Positions 54,151-64,000 of a stretch of DNA of 64,000 nucleotides are shown here, piece by piece. The position numbers were made by a program, and so were the translations under genes. Every line of letters starts with the position of its first letter. The first letter of the stretch is position 1. Below the pieces are notes generated by a model. It searched no databases. It worked only from the letters and a program-made list of their open reading frames with translations, and was not told the DNA's origin. Location of the stretch: positions 4,618,518-4,682,517 of the forward strand of contig OX638380.1 of NCBI GenBank assembly GCA_951813855.1. Direction: 5' to 3'. The DNA comes from an uncultured Verrucomicrobiae bacterium. GTDB lineage: Bacteria > Verrucomicrobiota > Verrucomicrobiia > Limisphaerales > AAA164-E04.

Positions 54151-55398
54151 ATGTCTTGTTCCACTAAAAAAACAAATGGTCCCGATTTGGCGCTGATTGA
54201 AGAATTCACCACGCCCTGGGATCGGCAGTATCCTCCGGTCTTCGTGGGGCGGGAGGCGGAATTTGAGATTGTGGAAGAGAATTGTAGGCGGGCCCTTGAT
54301 CTTTGTCGGCAAGGCGAGCAGACAGCCGATCACATCGTAGTCTTCCGGGGAGCGCCTGGAGCCGGCAAGTCTTCGCTACTGGCGCACATCAGAAAATTCT
54401 GGATCGGGGAAAACGATCCATTGGTTGTATCCGTTCCAGTAAGGATTCTGAAAAATACCGGCGCACTCGTTCGGATAATTGGGGAACACGTCCTTCCGTC
54501 CGAAGTGAAGGAGCTCGACCAGAAGACAGTGTCGACCACACGCGGCGGGACTGGAGGCGTATGGCCTATCGAAATCGATCAATCTCAGACCAGAGAAACC
54601 GGCCCGATGCAATCGGAATTTAATGTTCTTGAGAAATCGATGCCGGCGAAAAAATGGAAACGTCCGGTATGCCTTCTGGTGGACGAGATCCAGACGGTCA
54701 CGAAAGAACACGGAGACTGCCTTCTTAAACTTCATCTGGGCGAGCACGGTCTGCCGATCGTCCTGGTCTGTGCCGGCCTGGCCAATTCTGCCGAGAAGCT
54801 GCAACAAGCTATGTCGCCGCGTCTGACAATCGGCAATATGTGCACCCTCGCCGCCTTACCGCCCGCGGAGGTGCAATCCTGCGTCAAGCAAATGTTCGAC
54901 CGGTGCCGAATCAATTATAATTCCGATCAGCTGGAGGGGATCGGCGGCGAGATAGCAACGCGTTCGGAGGGATGGCCGCAGCATGTTCGAACCGCGACTG
55001 CGGCATTGTTCGGCGGCTTGGTCGAAACCCGAGGCGATCTGGGGACGGTGGATTTCGCCGCTGTCGAGCAGCAGGCCGTTGCCTACCGGGAAAATAGCTA
55101 CTTGGCGAGGCAGAGCAAAGAGATGGGGCGCTCCGTCCGCTTGGTGGCGAATGTGCTGAAAATGATACCGGAAGGTGGTGCTCCGGCGGACCATGTGGTG
55201 GACATCATCAAGGCAAAAGCGGATCCAATGGGGCAAAGAGCGGGCCGTCTTCCAAAAGGAATGGATGCTGAAGACTTTTTGGATCATTTGATCCATTATG
55301 GAATTTTGCAGCCCGATGAAGACGGCATGCTGTCCTGTCCGATTCCGAGCCTGAGAACTTGGCTCATTGATCGAGCCGTGCCGATTACTAAGAAATAG
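54151..55398 (+). CDS. AAA/STAND-like ATPase of unknown function
   Basis: 415 residues. An N-terminal segment (TTPWDRQYPPVFVGREAEFE) resembles the sequence before the P-loop in ORC/CDC6-like and STAND ATPases. Walker A is GAPGAGKSS (67-75), Walker B is VCLLVDEIQTV (Asp178, Glu179), a sensor-1-like region is VLVCAGLANSAEKLQQAMSP, and a C-terminal winged-helix-like part ends PIPSLRTWLIDRA. Comparison with the decayed copy suggests that the TAG at 55396 may be premature and that a Gln-rich tail has been lost. Related ATPases serve transposition, replication or regulation; the motif cluster at 53603-53659 favours a mobile origin. Confidence 0.75.
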   Translation: MSCSTKKTNGPDLALIEEFTTPWDRQYPPVFVGREAEFEIVEENCRRALDLCRQGEQTADHIVVFRGAPGAGKSSLLAHIRKFWIGENDPLVVSVPVRILKNTGALVRIIGEHVLPSEVKELDQKTVSTTRGGTGGVWPIEIDQSQTRETGPMQSEFNVLEKSMPAKKWKRPVCLLVDEIQTVTKEHGDCLLKLHLGEHGLPIVLVCAGLANSAEKLQQAMSPRLTIGNMCTLAALPPAEVQSCVKQMFDRCRINYNSDQLEGIGGEIATRSEGWPQHVRTATAALFGGLVETRGDLGTVDFAAVEQQAVAYRENSYLARQSKEMGRSVRLVANVLKMIPEGGAPADHVVDIIKAKADPMGQRAGRLPKGMDAEDFLDHLIHYGILQPDEDGMLSCPIPSLRTWLIDRAVPITKK

Positions 55399-55898
55399 CC
55401 GATCCGGAAGTGTGGCCTTCGACACCGGAAAAACAGGGTGTTCTCGAAATGGCGGTGTAAAAGGTGGTGAAACAGTCCAAGACGGACCGAGCGCAACGGG
55501 CTGGGCGGGATCAAGACGACAGCGTCGAGCGGTAGGACCGCTGTCCAACCCCGATATCCGGCGCCGCGAACAACCGTTGCGTCGGCCGCCAAAAACCATG
55601 CTTTCGAGTGTCCGCGTTTGCGTGTGTCACCCGCGTGCATCAGATCACGGACGCGCAAGTTAAACGAAGGTCAACTAAACGAACGCCAATCTATCCGCGA
55701 CGGGGGATTATAACGAAATATCGAATTCTACCAAATATCCCGGCGTCTGTTGCATCACATGGCAAAAGCTGTGTATTCAACTGATCCCGCAACGGAAAAG
55801 GCTATCGTCTCATATTATCTCGGTCGATCGTCTTTATTCTGAGGAATAACCTTTGATGAAGGCATGACGAAACCTGCTGGTGAAGAGTCGGTTCGCCT
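55399..55898. other. Intergenic, includes ATPase 3' tail homology
   Basis: The first 140 bases match the tail of the decayed copy at 53900-54049, with frame breaks. The rest has no supportable gene. Confidence 0.4.
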
Positions 55899-57705
<1,807 letters not shown>

Positions 57706-58361
57706 GAATGTCAGGATAACTGGATGTCCGTCGGTCGGAACGAAAGCTCGGATCCTCTCGATTCTCAAAACGGTCCGCTCACCGGGGATCTTTTGGCTTC
57801 GACAGCGATCTGTTTACCGGTAAACGGATCATCCCGCAATTATATTTACCGGAAGTGGAATCGGAGCGGATTCGAACCGGGCGGGCCGGAATGCCACGGG
57901 CGATAGCTATCGCTTTCCGGCCGCAAACGGTTGAACTCGAAACGCTCGCCTCAGCAATCCGGCCGCGGCCGGCATTCATTGGAATCATGAAGGTCGCAAG
58001 TGTCGGTGCGAAGATACCGTGGCCGAGGCTAACGCTCGAGAAACGGTCCCATCGGATCGGTGAAAAGGGCAGGACGGTTTAAGACCGTAATCGACGAAAA
58101 TGATCATCGGGACGATTCGGCAGCGTCTGGAGCGAAAGGACGATCGTCGGAACTGGAGCTATCCATTACGAAAAACACCTCGACGAAGCTTGTGCGGAGG
58201 CGGGGAATTCGAGAGGGTGCGGGATGTCGAGCCGTCTCGCCTCAGTGATTGGAACGCGCTGGCGAACCGGTTCGGGGAGAGAGTTTTCGTTCGCGAGCGG
58301 CGGTGCGAGAACTGCCGCTCGCGGATAACAATGCGGAGCGCTTTTTGAGCAGCTATCGGGC
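57706..58361. other. Intergenic with a strong hairpin
   Basis: 650 bases without a supportable gene. A nearly perfect inverted repeat at 58292-58323 has 10-base arms (CGCGAGCGGC / GCCGCTCGCG) extended by three more pairs around a six-base loop. No T-tract follows, so it is not a classical terminator. Its nature is unknown. Confidence 0.5.
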
Positions 58362-59081
58362 GTGTCGGCTAATTCAAGCATCGAGTGGCCCGACGTCACC
58401 TGGAATCCGGTGACCGGATGCACCAAGATCAGCGACGGTTGTCGGCATTGCCACGCCGAACGGATGGCTCTGAGATTGCAGAGAATGGGGGTCGAAAAGT
58501 ATCACGAAGGATTTTCCGTCGCGGTGCACGAATCGGCTCTCGGCCAACCGGCGGCCTGGAAAAAACCTCGGCTGGTTTTTGTCAATTCGATGTCCGATCT
58601 TTTTCATCGGGCGGTTCCGGGGCCATTTATCGAACGGGTATTCGAGGTGATGAATCGCTTCCCTCGGCATACGTTTCAAGTATTGACCAAACGGCTTGGC
58701 CGCGCGGTTCAACTGGCCGGCCGCTTGGATTGGACCCCCAACATCTGGTTCGGGGTCAGCGTCGAGTCCCGGCGATGGCTCGGTCGGCTTCCGCTCCTGA
58801 AAAAGACGGGAGCTCACGTGAGATATCTCTCGCTGGAACCCTTGCTCGGGCCGTTGCCGGTCCTGGAGTTGAACGGGATCGATTGGGTTATCGCCGGCGG
58901 AGAATCAGGTCCGGGCGCCCGGCCCATGGCCGCCGAGTGGGTGCGGGCAACTCGCGACCGATGCACGCGACTCGGCGTGCCGTTTTTTTTTCAAGCAGTG
59001 GGGTGGAGCATTCAAGAAAAAGACCGGTCGGACGCTCGATGGCCAGGTTTGGAACCAGATGCCGGGGAGGTCGTGACCTAG
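58362..59081 (+). pseudogene. DUF5131 (phage Gp37/Gp68-like) protein gene with a homopolymer frameshift
   Basis: GTG start at 58362 (SANSSIEWPDVTWNPVTGCT). The family's Cys pattern GCTKISDGCRHCHAERMA (Cys20, Cys27, Cys30) may bind a metal cluster, and SMSDLFH, FQVLTKRLGR, WFGVSVES and VIAGGESGPGARPM are conserved blocks. At 58982-58990 nine T occur. With eight T the frame would read FFFKQWGGAFKKKTGRTLDG and end at TGA (59071-59073), exactly the family C-terminus; with nine it reads an unrelated tail to TAG at 59079. So the frame is shifted by one inserted T, or the run is miscalled. Confidence 0.8.
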
Positions 59082-59098
59082 GCGAATTCGGACAGTGC

Positions 59099-60445
59099 TT
59101 ACCCCCGAGATTTCGGACTGGTGTTGGGGAAAAGGGCTGATACGGGTACTTTAGGCAGAGGGTTGCCGGTGAAATCGTGACAAACTTTTACTGAAGCCAC
59201 GCTCCCGTCGATTACCGGAGGGCGGGCCGCTGGCAAAGTGATCTTCAGTTCTCGACCGCTGATCAGTTCAACACTGGGACGCTGGCCGCAAAGCGCAAAA
59301 GTTTTATCCTCGAAGATGGGTATGCCCTCACCCCGCCGTTCGACAAAATACTGACGGCCATTGGCTCCGGGGACGTAGCCCACGTAGCATGGTCCGAGTC
59401 GCGAAAACAAAAATTCGTTGCGTCGGTATTGGTTCGTGCGCAGGTCGTCCGGAGACATAGAGCCGCTCAGATTTCCCGGAGAATTTAATTCCAACCGACC
59501 GTCGAACATGAATAGGCGAATGCTTGCCCCAAATGCGGCGTAATCCCGTTGTGCCACGGCGTTTACTACGGCTTCGAAAACGGCGTGGACGCTGTATTGC
59601 GGAATTTCGACACGGTGAGGAGCTTGGTATGCCGCCACGCGTAGATACGTTTCCACAAAGCGTACCGCCTCGCGAATCTGACGATCTGACGGGCCGCCTG
59701 TTTCGCGTGCCTTCAACTGGCGGTTTCCGTGGTGGCACACTGCCATGATGTAAGCGCTCGGGAGCCATTCGCGAGGATTATCGGAAGCCAGCAAGGCGCC
59801 GCCGACGGTAGCCCGCAATAGTCCGTTCGCATCGAATTTCGCAAAACGAAGTTTGGTTAAAGCGACATTCGCGGAATCGGTCGTTCGGGAACTCGGCTAC
59901 CTTCGCCAGAGATCGGGTTGAAGACTGTTGATTCCGGTGTCACGAATCACCTGCGTATCGGCCGAAGTGGAGCCGGATAGGCCTCTTGCGCGAGACAGCC
60001 TGCGAATGGTGTCCGAATCCATCGGCAATTTGGCGGCTCCGTGGCGCCGAAAGTAACCGCCAGGCGATCGATGTACCGTCACGCCTTCGGGAATCTCGAC
60101 GACTGGGATGCCGCCGGTCTCCGGTGCCGGCACCGGAATTCGAAATAATATGAATGGTAGCGGAGGATCGATGCAATCCAGACAGATTTCACGGACGGTT
60201 CGAACTAATACGTCGAGTTGTTCCGGGGTAAGTGATGGCGGCCGTCTTTTGTAGGTGACGCCCAGTACCAGCTGTCCGCCGCCGGTGTTTCCGAACGCCG
60301 CCAGTTCGTCGGCGAGAGCATCTCTCCGGGGACGATTTAGTTTTTCGCCTGGGATTTCGACCGCTTTCAATTCGAAACGACGGTCCTCACCGAGCTGAGC
60401 CGTTTTCCAGAGCCAAGAGTGGTCAAACGACACCATAGCTATCAT
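59099..60445 (-). pseudogene. AlbA_2/Schlafen-like ATP-binding regulator gene with an in-frame amber stop
   Basis: One minus-strand frame of 449 codons from ATG 60445 to 59099 contains a single TAG at 59897-59899. The first part is an AlbA_2 domain (FELKAVEIPG, LADELAAFGNTGGGQLVLGV, GGYFRRHGAAKL). After the stop, the frame continues NVALTKLRFAKFDANGLLRA and TVGGALLASDNPREWLPSAY, then the HATPase_c_4-like region (VHAVFEAVVNAVAQRDYAAF and PGNLSGSMSPDDL). Such proteins are putative DNA-binding regulators or helicase-like factors. Only one lesion separates it from an intact gene; the downstream part alone is unlikely to be translated from the TTG at 59818. Confidence 0.75.
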
Positions 60446-60773
60446 CGGTCATTCGCTGGGGGAGAGCTTTACGGATTAGAAGCCATCTTCCATCTTTTCT
60501 TGAACGGTATCACCTAACGCCCGTGTCGTTTTTTCCATCCTGGTTTTTCGGGGCGGCTTCTCACGTTGACGTTTCGTTCCGGATCGACGTAGCGAACTCG
60601 CGGAAATGATTGCCTGAATTCGGGAACCGAATTACGTTGAAGACCGCTGGGATACCGGGAAAGCGGCGTCGGCTTTCCCGTGAACCGGACGCATTAAGGG
60701 TCAACGGCAATCCGGAGGTAATCGTCCGGTCGCTCGGAAGGCCTGATCACTGGGAAACACCTGAGACTCGAAC
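60446..60773. other. Intergenic between divergent genes
   Basis: 330 bases, no gene. It should hold promoters for both flanking genes; I see no clear boxes. Confidence 0.35.
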
Positions 60774-61415
60774 ATGAAGCGGGATATAATCGCGCGAAAG
60801 GAACGTTGGGCGAGAACTCAGGGCCAACGACCGCAAGATGAGAAGATTGCCGACCGCCGCTTGCCTCCCGGACAACGCGAAGTCCCGAATTTTCCGGTGC
60901 TCGATTTGGGATGGCACCCGGACATCGAGCTCGGCCGGTGGCGCCTTCGGTTATTGGGCAGAGTTGACCATCCGGTGACGCTTGATTGGGAACGATTTCA
61001 GAGTTTGCCTCAGATCGAAAGCACCAGCGACTTTCATTGCGTCACCGCTTGGAGCCGTTTGAACCTGACGTGGCGCGGCGTCCCGTTTTCCGCAATCGTC
61101 GAACTCGCGAAACCTCACTCCGAGGCCAAGTACGTATTTTTCAAGGGCTACGACGGTTACACCACCAACAGTCCGTTGGCGGTCTGCGCCGCCGGCGACG
61201 TGTTGCTCGCTCATTCCTGGAACGGCCAGCCCCTCACTGCCGAACACGGCGGCCCCGCCCGAGTTATCATTCCCAGCCGCTACGCCTGGAAAGGAACCAA
61301 ATTCGTTCGGGAAATCGTGTTTCTGAAACGTGACGTCCCGGGCTTTTGGGAGTTGCGGAGATACTCTAATTCCGCCGATCCCTGGAAGGCCGAACGCTTC
61401 GCCTCCTCTGACTGA
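60774..61415 (+). CDS. Sulfite oxidase-like molybdopterin-binding protein
   Basis: 213 residues, a single oxidoreductase molybdopterin domain without haem or dimerisation domain and without a signal peptide, so probably cytoplasmic. Family blocks are WRLRLLGRVDHPVTLDWERF, the molybdenum-ligand Cys89 in SDFHCVTAWSRLNLTWRGV, FFKGYDGYTTNSPLAVC and PARVIIPSRYAWKGTKFVRE. It resembles the soluble YedY/YuiH-like group, whose substrate is unknown; sulfite or protein methionine sulfoxide are candidates. Preceded by a divergent gene, followed by a DUF1080 gene. Confidence 0.9.
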   Translation: MKRDIIARKERWARTQGQRPQDEKIADRRLPPGQREVPNFPVLDLGWHPDIELGRWRLRLLGRVDHPVTLDWERFQSLPQIESTSDFHCVTAWSRLNLTWRGVPFSAIVELAKPHSEAKYVFFKGYDGYTTNSPLAVCAAGDVLLAHSWNGQPLTAEHGGPARVIIPSRYAWKGTKFVREIVFLKRDVPGFWELRRYSNSADPWKAERFASSD

Positions 61416-61460
61416 ACATTGAAGCTTCCCTTCGTGGCGATCGCCGTTTAGTCTGGCGGG

Positions 61461-62132
61461 ATGGACGCTCCGATTGCTTCGTTTCGCTTCCTGGCCGTAG
61501 TCTTGCCTTCGTTATTGCTGGCTTGTTCGCTCGGAGCCTTGGCGGACGAAAACGATTTTCCGGACCTCAAGGCCAAGGACTGGGAACCGCTGTTCGACGG
61601 GAAAAGCCTGAAGGGGTGGCGCGTGACCGAATTCGCGGGGCACGCCGTGCCGGTAGTCAAGCAAGGGGCGATCGAAATCCCGGCCGGTTTGGCGCTCAGC
61701 GGGATCAATGTTACCAACAAGCCGCCGAAGATGAATTTCGAGTTGACGCTCGAAGCGCAGAAAATCGAAGGCAACGATTTTTTCTGTTGTCTGACGTTTC
61801 CTTACGCGGAAAGTCATTGCAGTTTCGTGGTCGGCGGCTGGGGCGGGGGAGTCGTCGGCATTTCGAGCATTGACGGCATGGACGCTTCCGAGAACGAAAC
61901 CGCGGACTACCTGGCTTTCGAAACCGGTCGTTGGTATCGAGTAACCGTGCGCGTGACTCCCGAGAAAATCGAAGCCTGGATCGATCGGGCCAAGATGGTG
62001 GATCTGGAAACCGAAGATCGCAAGATAGCCATGCGGTTCGGGGAGATCGAGGACTCCGTACCGTTAGGCATCGCCACCTGGATAACGACGGCTCAGGTGC
62101 GTGATATCCGGTTTCGGAAAATCGGAAAGTAG
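61461..62132 (+). CDS. Secreted DUF1080 (3-keto-disaccharide hydrolase-type) protein
   Basis: 223 residues with an N-terminal signal peptide (FLAVVLPSLLLACSLGALAD). The family start WEPLFDGKSLKGWRVTEFAG is clear, followed by NFELTLEAQKIEGNDFFCCL and ETGRWYRVTVRVTPEKIEAW, a concanavalin-like sandwich. DUF1080 proteins are abundant in PVC bacteria and some hydrolyse 3-keto-glycosides. Converges with the next gene, four-base gap. Confidence 0.9.
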   Translation: MDAPIASFRFLAVVLPSLLLACSLGALADENDFPDLKAKDWEPLFDGKSLKGWRVTEFAGHAVPVVKQGAIEIPAGLALSGINVTNKPPKMNFELTLEAQKIEGNDFFCCLTFPYAESHCSFVVGGWGGGVVGISSIDGMDASENETADYLAFETGRWYRVTVRVTPEKIEAWIDRAKMVDLETEDRKIAMRFGEIEDSVPLGIATWITTAQVRDIRFRKIGK

Positions 62133-62136
62133 CCTT

Positions 62137-63561
62137 TCAGCCGGAAGCCGAAATGGTTTTCAAGTCGGCCCGCACTTCCCGGTAGGAAACCCGATAATTG
62201 AGAACCGCCTCGTCCGGTTCGACTTGCCGTCGGCGGCAAGCTTCCCGATACAGGTCGGGCCACCAATTGCGGTGTTCGGTCAACCCGTCCTTTTGCCAGC
62301 GCTCCCAATCCATGAGTACTTTCGACCAGCAACGATCGCCGTAAGCGACCGCTTGCTGAGGATCGGTCATTTGGGAGAGGTACCAGTCGCGGCCGATCCG
62401 GGCATGGAGCACTTCGTCCGCCCAATCGTAATCCTGAAACAGGGCTGATAGCGGATTGCCGGAGGCTTGAGCCACTTCCCATTCGAAGCGCTTCCCGGTT
62501 TTGGCCATCAAACCCTGTTCGATAAAGTACAGTACGGCGTGACGTTCGAGCGGAGTCAATTGGGTGTTGAGCGCCAACGACCAAGTGAAATTGACCATCG
62601 CATGGCGCCAGTCCACTCCTAGTTGCGCGAACCCGACTTCGCCCATCATCGCGTGCCGGGCTTCGTCCCATAGTTGCCGCGTCATGTCGCGGTAGTAAAG
62701 CCACGAGCGGTCCGGAGTCTCCACGATAATGCTGGCCATCATTTCGGGCACGTCGATTTCCCTGAGCCGTTTAAAAAACATCATCAACGTCTTGGGTTCG
62801 GCTGAGAAGGAGTCGTCGTACAAAAAAGCTTCGGCGTTGACGGCCATGTTGTAGGGATCCGGAAACCGGCTATCCCGGCGGGGGCGGGGGTCGTAGCGCC
62901 AAGGCTTTCGGGAATGACATCTCTCCTTGAGAGTGTTCTCGGTCGGCGAAATGCCGTCCAGGCCGCCGGCCGCTTGCAGGTATTCGTCAAGCCGGTCGAG
63001 CCAAGGTTCGGCTCGGCTGCGGCAATCTTCGGCGACCAACGAAGCCACGGCTTCGCGACCGAAGTTTTCCATCTGGAGCAGATCTTGCCGGGCGAACTTG
63101 AGTGCGCGGGTCGAGGGATAATCCGCCAGGGGATTGGTGTCTTCCAGGTGGCGAGCCATCGCTCGGGAGAGTTCCGGAATCGCCTTTTGATAGAGCGCCG
63201 TCAGCCGTTCCTCCGTAGTCGGAGCGCTGCGGATCTCGTCGAAATAGATCTCCAGATGAGGATCGGGTATTTTGTCCAAACCCAGCGGAGGTTCCCGCAT
63301 TTCGGAAATGCGGTCGCGGAGGGAAGTGACGATTTCGGCGCACAAGTAGGCGTGCAGCGAAAAGGCCGATTTCAATTCGTAGATCGGTTCGGAAGTGATC
63401 TGCGCGGTGAAGATGCCGTGCAACCGTTTGCCGGCGTAATGGAACCGCTTGAGGCGCGCGACGCACTCTTTGACCGTCAACCCTTTTTTGGCCGCCTCTT
63501 CGAAACTGCAGATTCCGCCCAGCGGCGGCAGGTTTCGGTAACTGGAGTACGACTGAGTCAT
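62137..63561 (-). CDS. Ferritin-like helical protein of unknown function
   Basis: The frame is open from 63660, but ATG 63561 gives MTQSYSSYRNLPPLGGICSF and avoids a low-complexity start; 474 residues. It is helical throughout. YRDMTRQLWDEARHAMMGEV and the later DYDWADEVLHARIGRDWYLS look like the E-x2-H metal-binding pairs of ferritin-like or DUF455-type di-iron proteins. Downstream helices are Trp-rich. It may be an oxidase or oxygenase; substrate unknown. It lies 35 bases after the JAMM gene on the same strand. Confidence 0.65.
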   Translation of the reverse strand: MTQSYSSYRNLPPLGGICSFEEAAKKGLTVKECVARLKRFHYAGKRLHGIFTAQITSEPIYELKSAFSLHAYLCAEIVTSLRDRISEMREPPLGLDKIPDPHLEIYFDEIRSAPTTEERLTALYQKAIPELSRAMARHLEDTNPLADYPSTRALKFARQDLLQMENFGREAVASLVAEDCRSRAEPWLDRLDEYLQAAGGLDGISPTENTLKERCHSRKPWRYDPRPRRDSRFPDPYNMAVNAEAFLYDDSFSAEPKTLMMFFKRLREIDVPEMMASIIVETPDRSWLYYRDMTRQLWDEARHAMMGEVGFAQLGVDWRHAMVNFTWSLALNTQLTPLERHAVLYFIEQGLMAKTGKRFEWEVAQASGNPLSALFQDYDWADEVLHARIGRDWYLSQMTDPQQAVAYGDRCWSKVLMDWERWQKDGLTEHRNWWPDLYREACRRRQVEPDEAVLNYRVSYREVRADLKTISASG

Positions 63562-63596
63562 CGGGCCGTTATACCGGATAACGAACGGAAACGGAA

Positions 63597-64000
63597 TCAG
63601 CCGTTGCGGGAACCGCCGCCGTTCCCCAGTTCCGGAAACGCTCGCCGGTCGGGATCCCATCCGAATTGTTTTTGCGCCGCCACGATCGGTTTTCCTTCGC
63701 TCCGTCTCACGGAGAGCACCAGATAGACGGTGCCGGGATATAGCGGCTCGGGCGGTTCGCCGAAGGTGGCGCGACGAAAATCTTCGTCGGAAAAATAGGC
63801 GTCCGTATCGATATGGGAATGATAGATCAGAGCGATCCGTTCCTCGCGGTCGCGCAATTCCTGTTCGATCGCGAACAGTTCCTGGGGCGCCATGGCGTAG
63901 GCGGTTTTCGCCGTGCGGGGGAACCGAACGGGGTCGCGGCGGTGCAAGGAATCCTGCACGTTTTCGCAGGCGCGAATCCTGGTTAGCCGGGACGTATTCC
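63597..64000 (-). CDS. JAMM/Mov34 metalloprotease (Mec-like), cut by window edge
   Basis: The frame is open to the right edge and a GTG at 63959 lies inside a conserved block (RACENVQDSLHRRDPVRFPR), so the true start is beyond the window. The JAMM zinc motif is complete on its His side: HSHIDTDAYFSDED fits His-x-His-x7-Ser-x2-Asp. Further blocks are YPGTVYLVLSVRRSEGKPIV and a short C-terminal tail. Mec-type JAMM enzymes cleave amino acids or C-terminal extensions from ubiquitin-like sulfur carriers (CysO, QbsE, HcyS). The catalytic Glu should lie in the missing N-terminal part. It may serve the carrier encoded at 18651-18938. Confidence 0.88.
   Translation of the reverse strand, partial: NTSRLTRIRACENVQDSLHRRDPVRFPRTAKTAYAMAPQELFAIEQELRDREERIALIYHSHIDTDAYFSDEDFRRATFGEPPEPLYPGTVYLVLSVRRSEGKPIVAAQKQFGWDPDRRAFPELGNGGGSRNG

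Noticed and set aside
54151-55398. The ATPase as an anti-phage defence gene
   Set aside because: STAND-like ATPases occur in defence systems, but there is no effector domain or defence neighbour here; the nearby repeat cluster and duplication fit mobile DNA equally well.

Overview
The window reads like a chromosomal segment of a Gram-negative bacterium, most plausibly from the Planctomycetota/Verrucomicrobiota (PVC) group. This is inferred from gene content only: a secreted sulfatase, two lamin-G/DUF1080-type secreted proteins, a PQQ-like propeller fused to an esterase, cytochrome b fused to c-type haem domains next to a Rieske protein, fused SecDF, a DUF6941 protein, and an ISAzo13 ('Rhodopirellula-type') transposase. 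LPS heptose genes (gmhB, rfaE1) support an outer membrane. Most genes are GC-rich; several mobile or foreign-looking stretches (about 3.0-5.6, 27.3-27.7, 33.3-34.8 and 40.9-42.7 kb) are clearly AT-rich.

Layout. 0-5.6 kb: a secreted-protein fragment, an aldo/keto reductase-like gene, a gene-poor stretch, then a truncated membrane protein, an ISAzo13 remnant and a frameshifted RDD gene. 5.8-16.6 kb: gmhB-rfaE1-thiG, the PQQ-esterase, sulfatase, glycosyltransferase, nadA, a SET-domain protein and an HhH-GPD glycosylase. 17.1-19.3 kb: a SAM-I riboswitch with terminator controlling a threonine-synthase-like gene, a MoaD/ThiS-like sulfur carrier and a NIL-domain protein. 19.4-26.8 kb: HU, hisS, a gph-like phosphatase, tRNA-Pro(CGG), trmJ, a small membrane protein, cytochrome b/c with Rieske, and an orphan OppC-type permease. 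27.3-44.4 kb: an island of decay and insertion sequences (IS256, ISAzo13, IS66, another DDE transposase, ExeA and TOPRIM remnants) that also holds broken ankyrin and RCC1 repeat genes; a short intact block (membrane protein, DUF6941, folD, SH3) sits inside it. 45.3-52.9 kb: secreted proteins, yajC-secDF and recJ. 53.6-55.4 kb: a duplicated AAA ATPase gene beside a mobile-element-like motif. 55.9-64 kb: tgt, peroxiredoxin, broken DUF5131 and AlbA_2 genes, a sulfite-oxidase-like protein, a DUF1080 protein, a ferritin-like protein and a JAMM protease running off the right edge.

The most interesting unit is the riboswitch operon. SAM-I control implies a role in methionine or cysteine supply, yet the enzyme belongs to the threonine synthase family and sits with a sulfur carrier whose C-terminal Gly-Gly is followed by four extra residues and with a NIL protein. 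A JAMM metalloprotease of the Mec/CysO-processing type lies 44 kb away. Together these suggest protein-thiocarboxylate-dependent synthesis of homocysteine (or cysteine), perhaps from O-phosphohomoserine. This is inference.

Many genes carry exactly one lesion: a one-base indel, often in a homopolymer, or one in-frame stop (TAA, TAG and TGA all occur). Either the region is decaying recently or the assembly has base-level errors; raw reads would decide.
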